Positions 1 to 7,699 of a stretch of 36,766 bases of DNA are shown one piece after another. Positions within the stretch are counted from its first letter, which is position 1, and the number at the start of each line of letters is the position of its first letter. The notes under the pieces were generated by a model. The model made no database searches and was not told the DNA's origin. It was given only the letters and a program-made list of their open reading frames with translations. A program made the translations under genes and the position numbers. Origin of the DNA: a bacterium (GTDB lineage: Bacteria > Vulcanimicrobiota > Vulcanimicrobiia > Vulcanimicrobiales > SCRA01). Location of the stretch: NCBI GenBank assembly GCA_004298665.1, contig SCQY01000089.1:1-36766 (forward strand), written 5' to 3'.

Positions 1-1
1 C

Positions 2-1504
2 GGGATCGACGGCTACGTCGTGCGCGTCGAGGCCGACGCCTCGCCGGGAACGCCTTCGTTCGTCCTGGTCGGCCTTCCCGATCGCGCACTCGGCGAGGCG
101 CGCGAACGCGTCCGTGCCGCCATCGCCAACTGCGGCTTTCGCTATCCCGCGGGACGATTGATCGTCAACCTCGCCCCAGCCGACATCCGCAAGGAGGGCC
201 CCGGCTTCGATCTCGCACTGGCCTGCGCGCTGCTAGCCATCGACGAGCAGATCGAGCGCGCGCTGCTGCAGGAGTTCGTGGTTATCGGCGAGCTGGCGCT
301 CGACGGAGCGGCGCAGGCGGTGACAGGCGTGCTGCCGATGGTGCTCGGAGCGAAGGCCTGCGGCTTCACCAAGATCGTGCTGCCCGAGCGCAACTTCGAA
401 GAAGCGGCGCTCGTCGAGGGGATCGAGCTCTTCCCGGTGCGCACGCTCAGCGACGCCGTCGCCGTCTTCTGTGGCCACGGCGCGAAATATCGCCGCACCA
501 TCGAGGCGCGGCCGAGGGGTGAAGCGGCAAGTTTCGTGCACGATTTCTCCGACGTTCGCGGACAGGAGGGCGCCAAGCGCGCGCTGGAGATCGCTGCCGC
601 CGGCGGTCACAACGTGCTGCTGGTCGGTCCGCCCGGCTGCGGCAAGACGATGCTCTCGCGCTGTCTGCCGTCCATCCTGCCATCGATGACCGGCGACGAA
701 GCGCTGGAGGTCACCAAACTCTACAGCGTCACCGGGCTGCTCTCCGCCGGCTCGGGCTTGGTGCGTGCACGCCCATTCCGCATGCCGCACCACACCGTCA
801 CGCAGATCGCGCTGGTCGGCGGAGGGTCGCCGCCCAAGCCCGGTGAGATCAGCCTCGCGCACCATGGCGTGCTCATGCTGGACGAACTCTTAGAATTCGG
901 ACGCGCCACCATCGAAGTGCTGCGCCAACCATTGGAGGAGGGCGCTGTCACCGTGGCGCGCGCTAGCGGCACGTTCACTTTCCCCGCGCGCTTCATGCTG
1001 GTCTGCAGCGCCAATCCCTGTCCCTGCGGGTACCGCGGCGACCCGCTGCGCGAGTGCCGCTGCGACGGCGCTACCGTGGCACGCTACGCCGCCAAACTCT
1101 CCGGGCCGCTGCTCGACCGGCTCGATCTCCAGATCGACGTGCCGCGCGTCCCGCTCGACGATCTCATGGGCCGCACCTCCGCCGAGCCTTCCAGCGCCGT
1201 GCGCGCGCGGGTCGAAGAGGCGCGCGCCCGCCAACAGGCGCGCTACGCCGGCAGCGGGATCTTCGCCAACGGCCAGCTCCCAAGCGCACTGGCTGCGCAG
1301 CACTGCCGCCTCGACGCGGAAGGTGCGGCGCTGCTGCGCACCGCTACGACGGCCAAGCGTCTCTCGGCGCGAGGCTACGACCGCATCCTGCGCGTGGCGC
1401 GTACCATCGCCGATCTCGCGGGCGTAGACCGCATCGATGCGGGGCACGTTGGTGAGGCTATCCAGTACCGCTCGCTCGAGCGTCTCTCGGCAAAGGCGGC
1501 GTAG
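2..1504 (+). CDS. comM: YifB/ComM family Mg-chelatase-like AAA+ ATPase (5' truncated)
   Basis: The reading frame is already open at the window edge: G-I-D-G-Y-V-V-R-V-E matches the start of ComM proteins, so only roughly the first dozen residues are missing. The first in-window GTG (position 20) is internal. The N-terminal ChlI-like domain (about residues 1-160) is followed by an AAA+ Mg-chelatase domain with Walker A GPPGCGKT near nt 630, a Walker B region VLMLDELLEF, the typical CSANPCPCGY loop, and a C-terminal Mg-chelatase lid domain. ComM is known as a hexameric helicase that extends heteroduplex joints by branch migration during natural transformation. dprA, another transformation gene, lies 16 kb downstream. 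The stop at 1504 sits inside the antisense end of the methyltransferase gene. Family assignment is firm; involvement in transformation here is inferred. Confidence 0.95.
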   Translation, partial: GIDGYVVRVEADASPGTPSFVLVGLPDRALGEARERVRAAIANCGFRYPAGRLIVNLAPADIRKEGPGFDLALACALLAIDEQIERALLQEFVVIGELALDGAAQAVTGVLPMVLGAKACGFTKIVLPERNFEEAALVEGIELFPVRTLSDAVAVFCGHGAKYRRTIEARPRGEAASFVHDFSDVRGQEGAKRALEIAAAGGHNVLLVGPPGCGKTMLSRCLPSILPSMTGDEALEVTKLYSVTGLLSAGSGLVRARPFRMPHHTVTQIALVGGGSPPKPGEISLAHHGVLMLDELLEFGRATIEVLRQPLEEGAVTVARASGTFTFPARFMLVCSANPCPCGYRGDPLRECRCDGATVARYAAKLSGPLLDRLDLQIDVPRVPLDDLMGRTSAEPSSAVRARVEEARARQQARYAGSGIFANGQLPSALAAQHCRLDAEGAALLRTATTAKRLSARGYDRILRVARTIADLAGVDRIDAGHVGEAIQYRSLERLSAKAA

Positions 1505-2324
1505 CGGCGCTACGACTGCCTTCTGAACGAGACGACGGACGGCGTCCCCAGGCAGAGATCATCGGCGGCTGCGCGAGGTCGAGCCGCCCAGCGGCGACGT
1601 TCGCAAGATGCGTCTCGATCTCTTCGGCCGTAGCAATCCCGTTGCCGATGAGCTGGTCCCGGATCAGGTTGATCGTCGCCGTCTCGAGTGGACGGCACGC
1701 GGGCAGGGCCAGTGGGAAATAGGCATCGGCAGCCACGTCCACCAAACCCGCATCACGCAGCAGACGCGGCAACTTCCGCCCGTAGGCAAGATCGACCCCG
1801 CGCTGCGACATGAGCGCACGGAACCCTTGCCTTATCGTGTTGGCCAACTCCTGATCCGAACCGTGCACGTCCGGACAACTCAAGGGCTGCAGCGCAGGAT
1901 CCGCATCTTCGATGAGCAGCCACCCGCCCGGGCGCAGTGTCTGGACCATCGATCGCAGCGCCCGGTCCCGCTCCGCGACGTGGACGAGAACGAGCCGCGC
2001 GTGAACGAGATCGAACAGCTCCGCCGGCGGTTCATCGCGCGCTACGTCGTGGCAGCGCACTTCCACCGTGGGTCCAGCGGCATGCGTTGCCCACGAGATG
2101 TCGATGTCCGTCGCCAGCACGCGTCCGGTAGGGCCGGCGCGCTCTGCCAACCAGCGAACCACCGACGTCCCACCAGCTCCGATCTCCCAGCAGCGCCACC
2201 CGCGATCGATCCCGAGCTCGCTCAGGTGTCGGAACGTCGAAGGATCGAAGAGCGCGGAGAGCGCCTCGAAGCGACGCCCCGCCTCCGCCGCCCGATTGTC
2301 CAGCAGATACTCCTGATCACCCAC
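1458..2324 (-). CDS. SAM-dependent class I methyltransferase
   Basis: A 288-aa protein with a Rossmann methyltransferase fold. Motif I is WEIGAGGTS (about residues 46-54), an acidic residue follows in ATDID, and motif IV/post-motif residues are in LVHARLVLVHV and LRPGGWLLIED. The N-terminus (EYLLDNRAAEAGRRFEAL) is typical of small-molecule methyltransferases often annotated only as class I SAM-dependent; the substrate is unknown. The start is GTG, preceded by a strong GAGGAGG with about 10 nt spacing, which decides it. The last ~30 residues (after AWGRRP) are Ser/Arg/Pro-rich, and about half of them lie antisense to the 3' end of comM, so they may be a non-conserved extension produced by loss of an earlier stop. 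It is divergent from the cyclic-di-GMP gene at 2568. Confidence 0.85.
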   Translation of the reverse strand: MGDQEYLLDNRAAEAGRRFEALSALFDPSTFRHLSELGIDRGWRCWEIGAGGTSVVRWLAERAGPTGRVLATDIDISWATHAAGPTVEVRCHDVARDEPPAELFDLVHARLVLVHVAERDRALRSMVQTLRPGGWLLIEDADPALQPLSCPDVHGSDQELANTIRQGFRALMSQRGVDLAYGRKLPRLLRDAGLVDVAADAYFPLALPACRPLETATINLIRDQLIGNGIATAEEIETHLANVAAGRLDLAQPPMISAWGRRPSSRSEGSRSAATPPLPRDARASGTG

Positions 2325-2416
2325 GATCCGTGTGCCTCCTCGCGCTGCCGCCGGCGGGGTTCTGCGCGGGGGCCAGCGGCCATTTTTTCAAGAAATGCCA
2401 GGGCACCGGCGCAATG

Positions 2417-2458
2417 CGAACGAAGGGTCGAAACACTGTTCGAACGGTAGCTCGTTCG
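2417..2458. promoter_or_regulatory. Cluster of CGAACG half-sites (candidate operator)
   Basis: In the 243-bp divergent intergenic region, CGAACG occurs at 2417-2422 and 2441-2446 and its inverse CGTTCG at 2453-2458. The last two form a perfect inverted repeat with a 6-bp spacer, and the two CGAACG copies are 24 bp apart. TGTTCGAACG around 2438-2446 is also palindromic. A TATCCT hexamer about 15 bp downstream could be a -10 element for the GGDEF/EAL gene, but no good -35 is visible. The arrangement resembles a TetR-type operator; no cognate regulator is seen in the window. The rest of 2325-2567 shows only the ribosome binding sites of the two flanking genes. Confidence 0.4.
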
Positions 2459-2567
2459 TATCGCATGGTATCCTGAACCCATCGGCGTCGTCCCAGCATC
2501 CGGGCAAGAGTCGAGCGGAGCACGGGGACGGTCAGACCGATACGGCGTATTCCGGGGAGACGACCGT

Positions 2568-4847
2568 ATGGCCAATGATTCGCCTTTAGACGCCGAAGAA
2601 CGCATACGCAGCGCGGAGCAGGAGACACGCCGGCAACGCAACCTCATGCGCGCCGTCACCGCCACGCTGACCGACGGCCTGCTGGTCATCGACGAGCATC
2701 TCGCCGTCACCTTCGCGAACGAGGCGGCCGAACGCATGCTAGGCATGAACGCGGGCGAGATGCTCGGCCGCAACGTCTACGATATCACGCGCCCCAGCCG
2801 CCACGACGGGACGCCCATCACCGCCGTCGACTCGGGCATGCCGGCCGCACTACGCCGCGGGAAGAGCTCCTCGAGCGATCCCGTACGCCCGACGTCGTAT
2901 GCGCGGCGAGACGGCACGCGCTTTCCCGTGCTCGTGATCGCAACTCCCATCGCCGGAGAAGACGGCTCCAGCGGCGCAGTCCTCTCCTTTCGCGACATCA
3001 GTGATACGCACACGATGAAAGAGGAGCTGGTCGCGGCCACGGAACGCGCCCGCAGACGCGAGTTGGCGCTCACCACGCTGTGGCGCCTGGTGGGCCGACA
3101 GGACCTGGACCACGGAACGCTCTCACATGCCATCCTCGTCGAAGGCGGGCGCGCCTTGGGGCTGGAGCGCGGCAGCGTGGTGCACGTGGACGGAGATCTC
3201 TGCGTGGTCGACTACCTCGAGAACTTCGGCGACCCCTCGCGCTATTCCGGACTCCCGCTTGCGGAGTCCGCCGCCGACATGGTGCTCTCGTACGGCGACA
3301 CCTACTCTTCGCCCGATCTCGCACAGCTAGAGAACGTCCGCAACCGGCGTGCCGTGAAGGAGCACGGAATTCGAGCCTACATCGGCGCGATGTTTTGGGT
3401 GGGCAAGCGCACGTACGTGCTCTCGTTCGCCTCCGCGACGCCCCACGAGAAGCCGTTCGACGAAGAGGATCACACCTATATCGAACTGCTCGCCGGCTTC
3501 TTCTCGCGCCATCTCCTGACGCGCCAGCAGCAGGAATGGATCGTCGAGCTGGCGTCGATCGATCCCTTGACCGGCCTGCCGAACCGCACGTTCTTCTCGC
3601 GTTACGTCTCGGATTGCATTGCGAACGGCCAGGAAGGCGAGGCGGCTCTCGCCGTCCTGGCCATCGGGCTGGATCGCTTCAAAGCCGTCAACAGCGCGCT
3701 CGGCCACAGCGCCGGCGACCGCATCCTGCTCGAGGCCAGCGCGCGCATGCGCGGCATCATACGCGGCGATGCCGTTCTCGCGCGCCTAGGCGACGACGAG
3801 TTCGCGGTTCTTCTCCCGCGCCTGTCCTCGCGTTATGCCGGTGAGTACGTGGCGCGGCGCATCTGCGAGGCGCTATCCGCGCCGTTCATCGTGGGTGAGG
3901 AAACGGTGCACCTCTCGGCCAGCGTGGGCGTCGTCATCGCCGAGGATGATGCGCGCACCGACGAGCTGCTGCTCCAGGCGGACGTCGCGATGCACCGCGC
4001 CAAAGATGACGGGCGTAACCGCTTCCGCGTCTACAGCGGTGATCTCGCACTGCAGGTTTCGCGCCGGCGCCGCCTCGAGACGGGACTGCGCAAGGCAATC
4101 GCCAACCAGGAGTTCACGCTCGTTTTTCAACCGTTCGTGAATCTCATCTCACGATCCGTCGTCGGCGCGGAGGCGCTCATTCGCTGGCAGCGTCCCGGGT
4201 TCGGCCTCGTCAACCCGGATGAGTTCATCGGCTTAGCGGAGGAATCCGGACTGATCGTTCCCATCGGCTCGTGGGCGCTTGCGGCCGCTTGCGCGCAGGC
4301 CCAGCACTGGAGCACGATGGGGATGGCCCTGCGTGTCGCCGTCAATATCTCCGCGCGCCAGCTCCAGGACCCCTCGTTCCTCTCCGAGATCGAGGAGGCG
4401 CTCGCGCAGAGCGGCGTCGACCCGTCGATGATCGGGCTCGAGATCACCGAGAGCGTGGCGGTCGTCGATCTGTTGGCTACACGGCGCATCCTCCAGCACT
4501 GCCGCGACCTTGGGCTGCGCATCGCGCTGGACGATTTCGGCACCAGCTACTCCTCGCTGGCCTACATCCGGGAGCTTCCCATCGATACGATCAAAGTCGA
4601 CCGCCGCTTCGTGGAGGGCCTCCCCGCGGACCGCACGTCCGCCGCGATCACGCGCGCCATCATCGCCTTCGGCACCAGCCTGGGTTTCGACACGCTCGCC
4701 GAGGGCATCGAAACGCCAGAGCAGGAGCACTGGCTTGCGCGCGAAGGCTGTCGCACGGCGCAGGGTTACCTCTTCGCCAAGCCGATGCCGCCCGAGGCCT
4801 TCGAGCAATGGCTCGGCGTTTGGCCCCATCGAAGCACCGTCGTATGA
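2568..4847 (+). CDS. PAS-GAF-GGDEF-EAL cyclic-di-GMP signalling protein
   Basis: A 759-aa cytosolic protein with no membrane segment. Domains in order: PAS (about 22-145), GAF-like sensor (about 165-315), GGDEF (about 335-485) and EAL (about 500-745). The GGDEF signature is degenerate: RLGDDEF, residues 408-412 being GDDEF, and no RxxD inhibitory site is evident. The EAL half looks intact: EAL at 535-537 within GAEALIRW, EITES, DDFGTSYSSL, IKVDRRFVEG, AEGIET and QGYLFAKP, which together supply the usual metal and substrate ligands. The best prediction is a c-di-GMP phosphodiesterase in which the GGDEF domain binds GTP or is regulatory; weak cyclase activity cannot be excluded. The ATG follows GGGGAGA at a good distance. 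Its stop overlaps the next start (ATGA), so the glycosylase is translationally coupled. Confidence 0.95.
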   Translation: MANDSPLDAEERIRSAEQETRRQRNLMRAVTATLTDGLLVIDEHLAVTFANEAAERMLGMNAGEMLGRNVYDITRPSRHDGTPITAVDSGMPAALRRGKSSSSDPVRPTSYARRDGTRFPVLVIATPIAGEDGSSGAVLSFRDISDTHTMKEELVAATERARRRELALTTLWRLVGRQDLDHGTLSHAILVEGGRALGLERGSVVHVDGDLCVVDYLENFGDPSRYSGLPLAESAADMVLSYGDTYSSPDLAQLENVRNRRAVKEHGIRAYIGAMFWVGKRTYVLSFASATPHEKPFDEEDHTYIELLAGFFSRHLLTRQQQEWIVELASIDPLTGLPNRTFFSRYVSDCIANGQEGEAALAVLAIGLDRFKAVNSALGHSAGDRILLEASARMRGIIRGDAVLARLGDDEFAVLLPRLSSRYAGEYVARRICEALSAPFIVGEETVHLSASVGVVIAEDDARTDELLLQADVAMHRAKDDGRNRFRVYSGDLALQVSRRRRLETGLRKAIANQEFTLVFQPFVNLISRSVVGAEALIRWQRPGFGLVNPDEFIGLAEESGLIVPIGSWALAAACAQAQHWSTMGMALRVAVNISARQLQDPSFLSEIEEALAQSGVDPSMIGLEITESVAVVDLLATRRILQHCRDLGLRIALDDFGTSYSSLAYIRELPIDTIKVDRRFVEGLPADRTSAAITRAIIAFGTSLGFDTLAEGIETPEQEHWLAREGCRTAQGYLFAKPMPPEAFEQWLGVWPHRSTVV

Positions 4848-5740
4848 GTCAGACGCTGATCCATCGCCTGCCGTTCGACGCACCGGCCATGCTGGAATAT
4901 TGGCGGCGCGATCCGCACGATGCCGTGGACGTGGTCGAAGGGGCAATGTACCGCCGGGTCGTCGCTTTGAACGGCAACCGCGCCGCACTGGAGCTGCGCC
5001 TCGAGGACGGGGTGATCGCGCTGCGCTGCGCCGCTTGGGAGCGAGCGCCGCGCTCGAGCGAACGCGCCGCCCTGCGCGAGGTCGCCGCGCACATGGTGGG
5101 CGCGAACGTCGATCTCGCGGCCTTCGCGCGGGCCGTTGCCGGGGACCCCACGATGGCAGCGCTGGAGCGGCGCTTCGGCGGCGTCAAGGTGCCGCAGACG
5201 CCCACGCCCTTCGACGCGCTGCTGTGGGCGATTCTCGGCCAGCAGATCACCACGGCCTTGGCCCACACGCTCAAACGCAGGCTTGCCACGACCTACGGCG
5301 AGCCGATGCTCGTACGCGGCACGGCGCGTTCTGCGCTTCCCTCGCCCGAGCGTCTAGCGGCGCTCGATCCCGAAGCGCTCGGCGCTATCGGCACCACGCG
5401 CGCGAAGTCGCGCGCTATCGTGGAAGCCGCGCGCGCCGTCGTCGACGGCAGCCTCGATCTCGAAGCGATCGCGCGCCTGGAGACGGAGGCGCTCATCGCG
5501 CAACTCTGCAAGCTGCGCGGCGTCGGACGCTGGACGGCGGAGTACGTGGCGATGCGCGGCTTCGCGCGCACCGATAGCCTGCCCGCAGGCGACGTGGCGC
5601 TCCAGCGCGCGGCGGGTATCGCGTACGGCAAGCGCTACGCCGATCCCGACGGCTTGCGCCGCCTTGCCAAGCGCTGGAGCGGCTGGGAGTCGTATGCCAC
5701 CTTCTACTTGTGGAGAACGCTCAGCAAGCCGGCCGGCTGA
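4844..5740 (+). CDS. AlkA-like DNA-3-methyladenine glycosylase II
   Basis: A 298-aa HhH-GPD superfamily glycosylase that would excise alkylated bases from DNA in base-excision repair. An AlkA N-terminal-like domain covers about residues 1-110. The HhH-GPD core begins at TPFDALLWAILGQQIT (about 121-136). The helix-hairpin-helix is LCKLRGVGRWTAEY (about 221-234), and the catalytic aspartate is D250 in LPAGDVAL, matching the conserved Asp of AlkA. No Cys-rich iron-sulfur loop is present, unlike MutY or Nth. The same frame stays open upstream inside the GGDEF/EAL gene, but homology begins only after the ATG at 4844, which overlaps the upstream stop by ATGA. Coupling of a repair glycosylase to a c-di-GMP protein is probably positional rather than functional. 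Confidence 0.9.
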   Translation: MSQTLIHRLPFDAPAMLEYWRRDPHDAVDVVEGAMYRRVVALNGNRAALELRLEDGVIALRCAAWERAPRSSERAALREVAAHMVGANVDLAAFARAVAGDPTMAALERRFGGVKVPQTPTPFDALLWAILGQQITTALAHTLKRRLATTYGEPMLVRGTARSALPSPERLAALDPEALGAIGTTRAKSRAIVEAARAVVDGSLDLEAIARLETEALIAQLCKLRGVGRWTAEYVAMRGFARTDSLPAGDVALQRAAGIAYGKRYADPDGLRRLAKRWSGWESYATFYLWRTLSKPAG

Positions 5741-5775
5741 ATCTTTGCACGTACGCCCGCGTCTCGTATCCGCGG

Positions 5776-6210
5776 CTACGCCGGAGTGAGGCCGTAGCGG
5801 AGCATCGTTTCACGAATCTTCGCTAGATCGGGTTTGCCGCCGGCATTGACGATCGACCCGACCTCGCGAAAGAACTCTGCTCCAATATCACCGGGCGTCA
5901 AGACGATCAATGCACGAGCCGGGGCTTGAGCATCGTTCTTGAACGCGTGGACATGGCCGCGCGGTACGATCAGGCTGTCGCCGGACGCCAGGACGTGCGG
6001 GACGCCGTCGAGCGTATACGTCAGAGCTCCCTCGAGGCCGTACACGAGTTCGTCGACATCGTTATGGAAGTGCGCTTCGGGGACTGCCGCGCTGGAGCCG
6101 ACGGTCAACTCGAACGCGGTCCTGCTCGTGCCCTCGCCTCCCTCGGCGAGAAACAGGCACTCGACTTTGCCGATCCGGACGACTTCGCTTGGCGCCGTTT
6201 TCGTAGTCAT
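5776..6210 (-). CDS. Cupin-domain protein
   Basis: A 144-aa single-domain cupin. Cupin motif 1 is PEAHFHNDVDELVYGLEG, with metal-ligand candidates H47, H49 and E54; motif 2 is SGDSLIVPRGHVHAF, with H86 (and H88). The full 3-His-1-Glu set suggests a metal-binding cupin, but the substrate cannot be told; related proteins include small quercetinase-like dioxygenases and sugar- or antibiotic-associated cupins. AGGGAG, 8 nt before the ATG, supports the start. It is transcribed away from a MarR regulator, and the shared 98-bp intergenic region carries two palindromes, so control by that regulator is likely. It converges with the AlkA gene, leaving 35 bp without recognisable signals. Confidence 0.85.
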   Translation of the reverse strand: MTTKTAPSEVVRIGKVECLFLAEGGEGTSRTAFELTVGSSAAVPEAHFHNDVDELVYGLEGALTYTLDGVPHVLASGDSLIVPRGHVHAFKNDAQAPARALIVLTPGDIGAEFFREVGSIVNAGGKPDLAKIRETMLRYGLTPA

Positions 6211-6255
6211 TTGTAATTCTCCCTAACGACGAGCAGGAAGGTTGGTACAGGATTA

Positions 6256-6274
6256 TGGTAAAATGACTTTACCA
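6256..6274. promoter_or_regulatory. Operator palindrome 1, MarR type
   Basis: TGGTAAA-atgac-TTTACCA is a perfect 7-bp inverted repeat with a 5-bp spacer. It contains GTAAA-N5-TTTAC, the same core as the second site, and overlaps a TAAAAT hexamer (6259-6264) that could be a -10 element for the plus-strand regulator. Size and dyad symmetry fit MarR operators. Confidence 0.65.
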
Positions 6275-6288
6275 GAACGAGTCAATAA

Positions 6289-6305
6289 AGTAAAGGGTCT
6301 TTACT
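6289..6305. promoter_or_regulatory. Operator palindrome 2, MarR type
   Basis: AGTAAAG-ggt-CTTTACT is a perfect 7-bp inverted repeat with a 3-bp spacer; its core is again GTAAA-N5-TTTAC. It ends 3 bp before the ATG of the marR-like gene, so bound protein would block transcription or translation start. Its centre is 32 bp (about three helical turns) from that of site 1, which would place two dimers on the same DNA face. Confidence 0.65.
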
Positions 6306-6308
6306 CAA

Positions 6309-6782
6309 ATGAGCGGCAGCCTGCCAGTCAAAGAAAGCGCAATCCCAGGCCCACCATACGTCGGTGCGCTCTTGCGGCTGTCGTGGCAAGCGGTGCGCAA
6401 GCGTCTGCTTCGGGCGTTCAGTGAGGCCGGCTTCAGCGACATCGGGGTGTCACACTTCGCCGTGATCCAATATCCGCCACCCGATGGCGTCCGGCCGATC
6501 GAGATCGCTGCGAAGGGGCAGATGTCGAAGCAAGCCGCGAACTACCTCATCTCGCAGCTGGAGGACCGGGGCTACCTCGAACGGCGGACATTGCCTGGCA
6601 AGGGCCGGATGGTTTTCCTCACGGCGAAGGGCCAAGAAGTCGTCGAAGTGGCGCACGCGACAATGCGACGGATCGAACGCGAGTGGCAGCAGGCTCTCGG
6701 CAGAGAGCGGTATCAAGCGTTTCGCCAGGCCTTGACGGAGCTCGGCGAGATCGCTTGCGCCGATCGCGGAGTCGAGCCGTAG
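6309..6782 (+). CDS. MarR-family transcriptional regulator
   Basis: A 157-aa winged-helix protein of normal MarR length. The recognition-helix region is IAAKGQMSKQAANYLISQLEDRGYLERR (about residues 60-87), followed by the wing PGKGRMVFLTAKGQEVV and a C-terminal dimerisation helix. No conserved redox-sensing Cys is apparent, so a small-molecule ligand is more likely. It is divergent from a cupin gene, with two palindromic sites between them and one abutting its own start, which points to autoregulation plus control of the cupin. The ATG at 6309 has no strong ribosome binding site because the operator occupies that stretch. A short AAGCC/GGCTT stem just after the stop (6796-6809), followed by a pyrimidine-rich run, could be a weak terminator. 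Confidence 0.9.
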   Translation: MSGSLPVKESAIPGPPYVGALLRLSWQAVRKRLLRAFSEAGFSDIGVSHFAVIQYPPPDGVRPIEIAAKGQMSKQAANYLISQLEDRGYLERRTLPGKGRMVFLTAKGQEVVEVAHATMRRIEREWQQALGRERYQAFRQALTELGEIACADRGVEP

Positions 6783-6879
6783 CCGCTCGCTGATCAAGCC
6801 AGCCGGCTTACTTCTTCGCGCCTTCGCGTGCCCTTCAAGCAGCGCGGCTACGGTAGGCGCGTACGGGAGGGCAAGGCGC

Positions 6880-7647
6880 ATGAAACGAGTCGAGGGCAAG
6901 GTGGCGATCGTCACCGGCGGGGCGATGGGCATCGGGAGAGCATGCTCCCTTCTTCTGGCGCGCGAGGGGGCACAGGTCGTCGTCAGCGATATCGACGAAC
7001 GCGATGGGACGCAGACGGCGCGTGAGGTTGCAGCGCTCTCGGAGGGGATCTTCGTCGCGCACGACGTGGCCTCCGAGGCGGCGTGGGAAGCCGTGATGGA
7101 CCAAACCCTGCGGCGCTTCGGCCGCCTGGACGTGGTGGTGAATAACGCCGGCATCGGGACAACGGGCAACGTCGAGGAGGCCACGCTGGAGAGCTGGCGC
7201 CGTCTCATGGCGATCAACTGCGACGGCGTCTTCTTGGGAACCAAGCACGCAATCCGCGCGATGAAGGCTTCCGGCAGCGGCTCGATCATCAACCTCTCGT
7301 CGATCTTGGGACTGGTCGGCGACGCCGGCACCGCGGCCTACGGCGCAAGTAAGGGAGCCGTGCGGCTCCTCACCAAGTCCGCCGCCCTCTACTGCGCGCG
7401 CGCCGGCTATCGCATCCGCGTCAACTCCGTGCATCCCGGCTACATCGTGACGCCGATGGTTGAGCACTTCCTGAGCGTGCAGAGCGATCCGGTGGCGGCG
7501 CGCAAGGCTATCGAAGCCCTGCACCCCATTGGCCGGCTAGGCGAGGCGGACGACGTAGCCTACGGTGTCCTCTACCTGGCCTCCGACGAGTCGCGATTCG
7601 TCACCGGGTCCGAATTGGTGATCGACGGCGGGTACACCGCGCAGTAG
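6880..7647 (+). CDS. Short-chain dehydrogenase/reductase (classical SDR)
   Basis: A 255-aa classical SDR. The dinucleotide-binding motif is TGGAMGIG (residues 12-19), NNAG is at 88-91, and the catalytic residues are S140 or S141, Y154 and K158 (YGASK). D37 in VVVSDID, after the second strand, favours NAD(H) over NADP(H). The C-terminus, FVTGSELVIDGGYTAQ, is typical of the family. It most resembles cyclopentanol or hydroxysteroid dehydrogenase-type SDRs, but the substrate cannot be assigned. The ATG follows GGGAGGGCAAGG, a strong ribosome binding site. It is followed after 52 bp by a histidine kinase on the same strand. Confidence 0.92.
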   Translation: MKRVEGKVAIVTGGAMGIGRACSLLLAREGAQVVVSDIDERDGTQTAREVAALSEGIFVAHDVASEAAWEAVMDQTLRRFGRLDVVVNNAGIGTTGNVEEATLESWRRLMAINCDGVFLGTKHAIRAMKASGSGSIINLSSILGLVGDAGTAAYGASKGAVRLLTKSAALYCARAGYRIRVNSVHPGYIVTPMVEHFLSVQSDPVAARKAIEALHPIGRLGEADDVAYGVLYLASDESRFVTGSELVIDGGYTAQ

Positions 7648-7699
7648 CGACGCGTTCCATGCAAATGATCGAAGGAGCGGCGCAGGGAATACCCGGCGC

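Noticed and set aside
6242-6424. Small open frame across the cupin/MarR intergenic region
   Set aside because: It reads through both operator palindromes and into marR in another frame, has no ribosome binding site, and its product looks random after the first residues.
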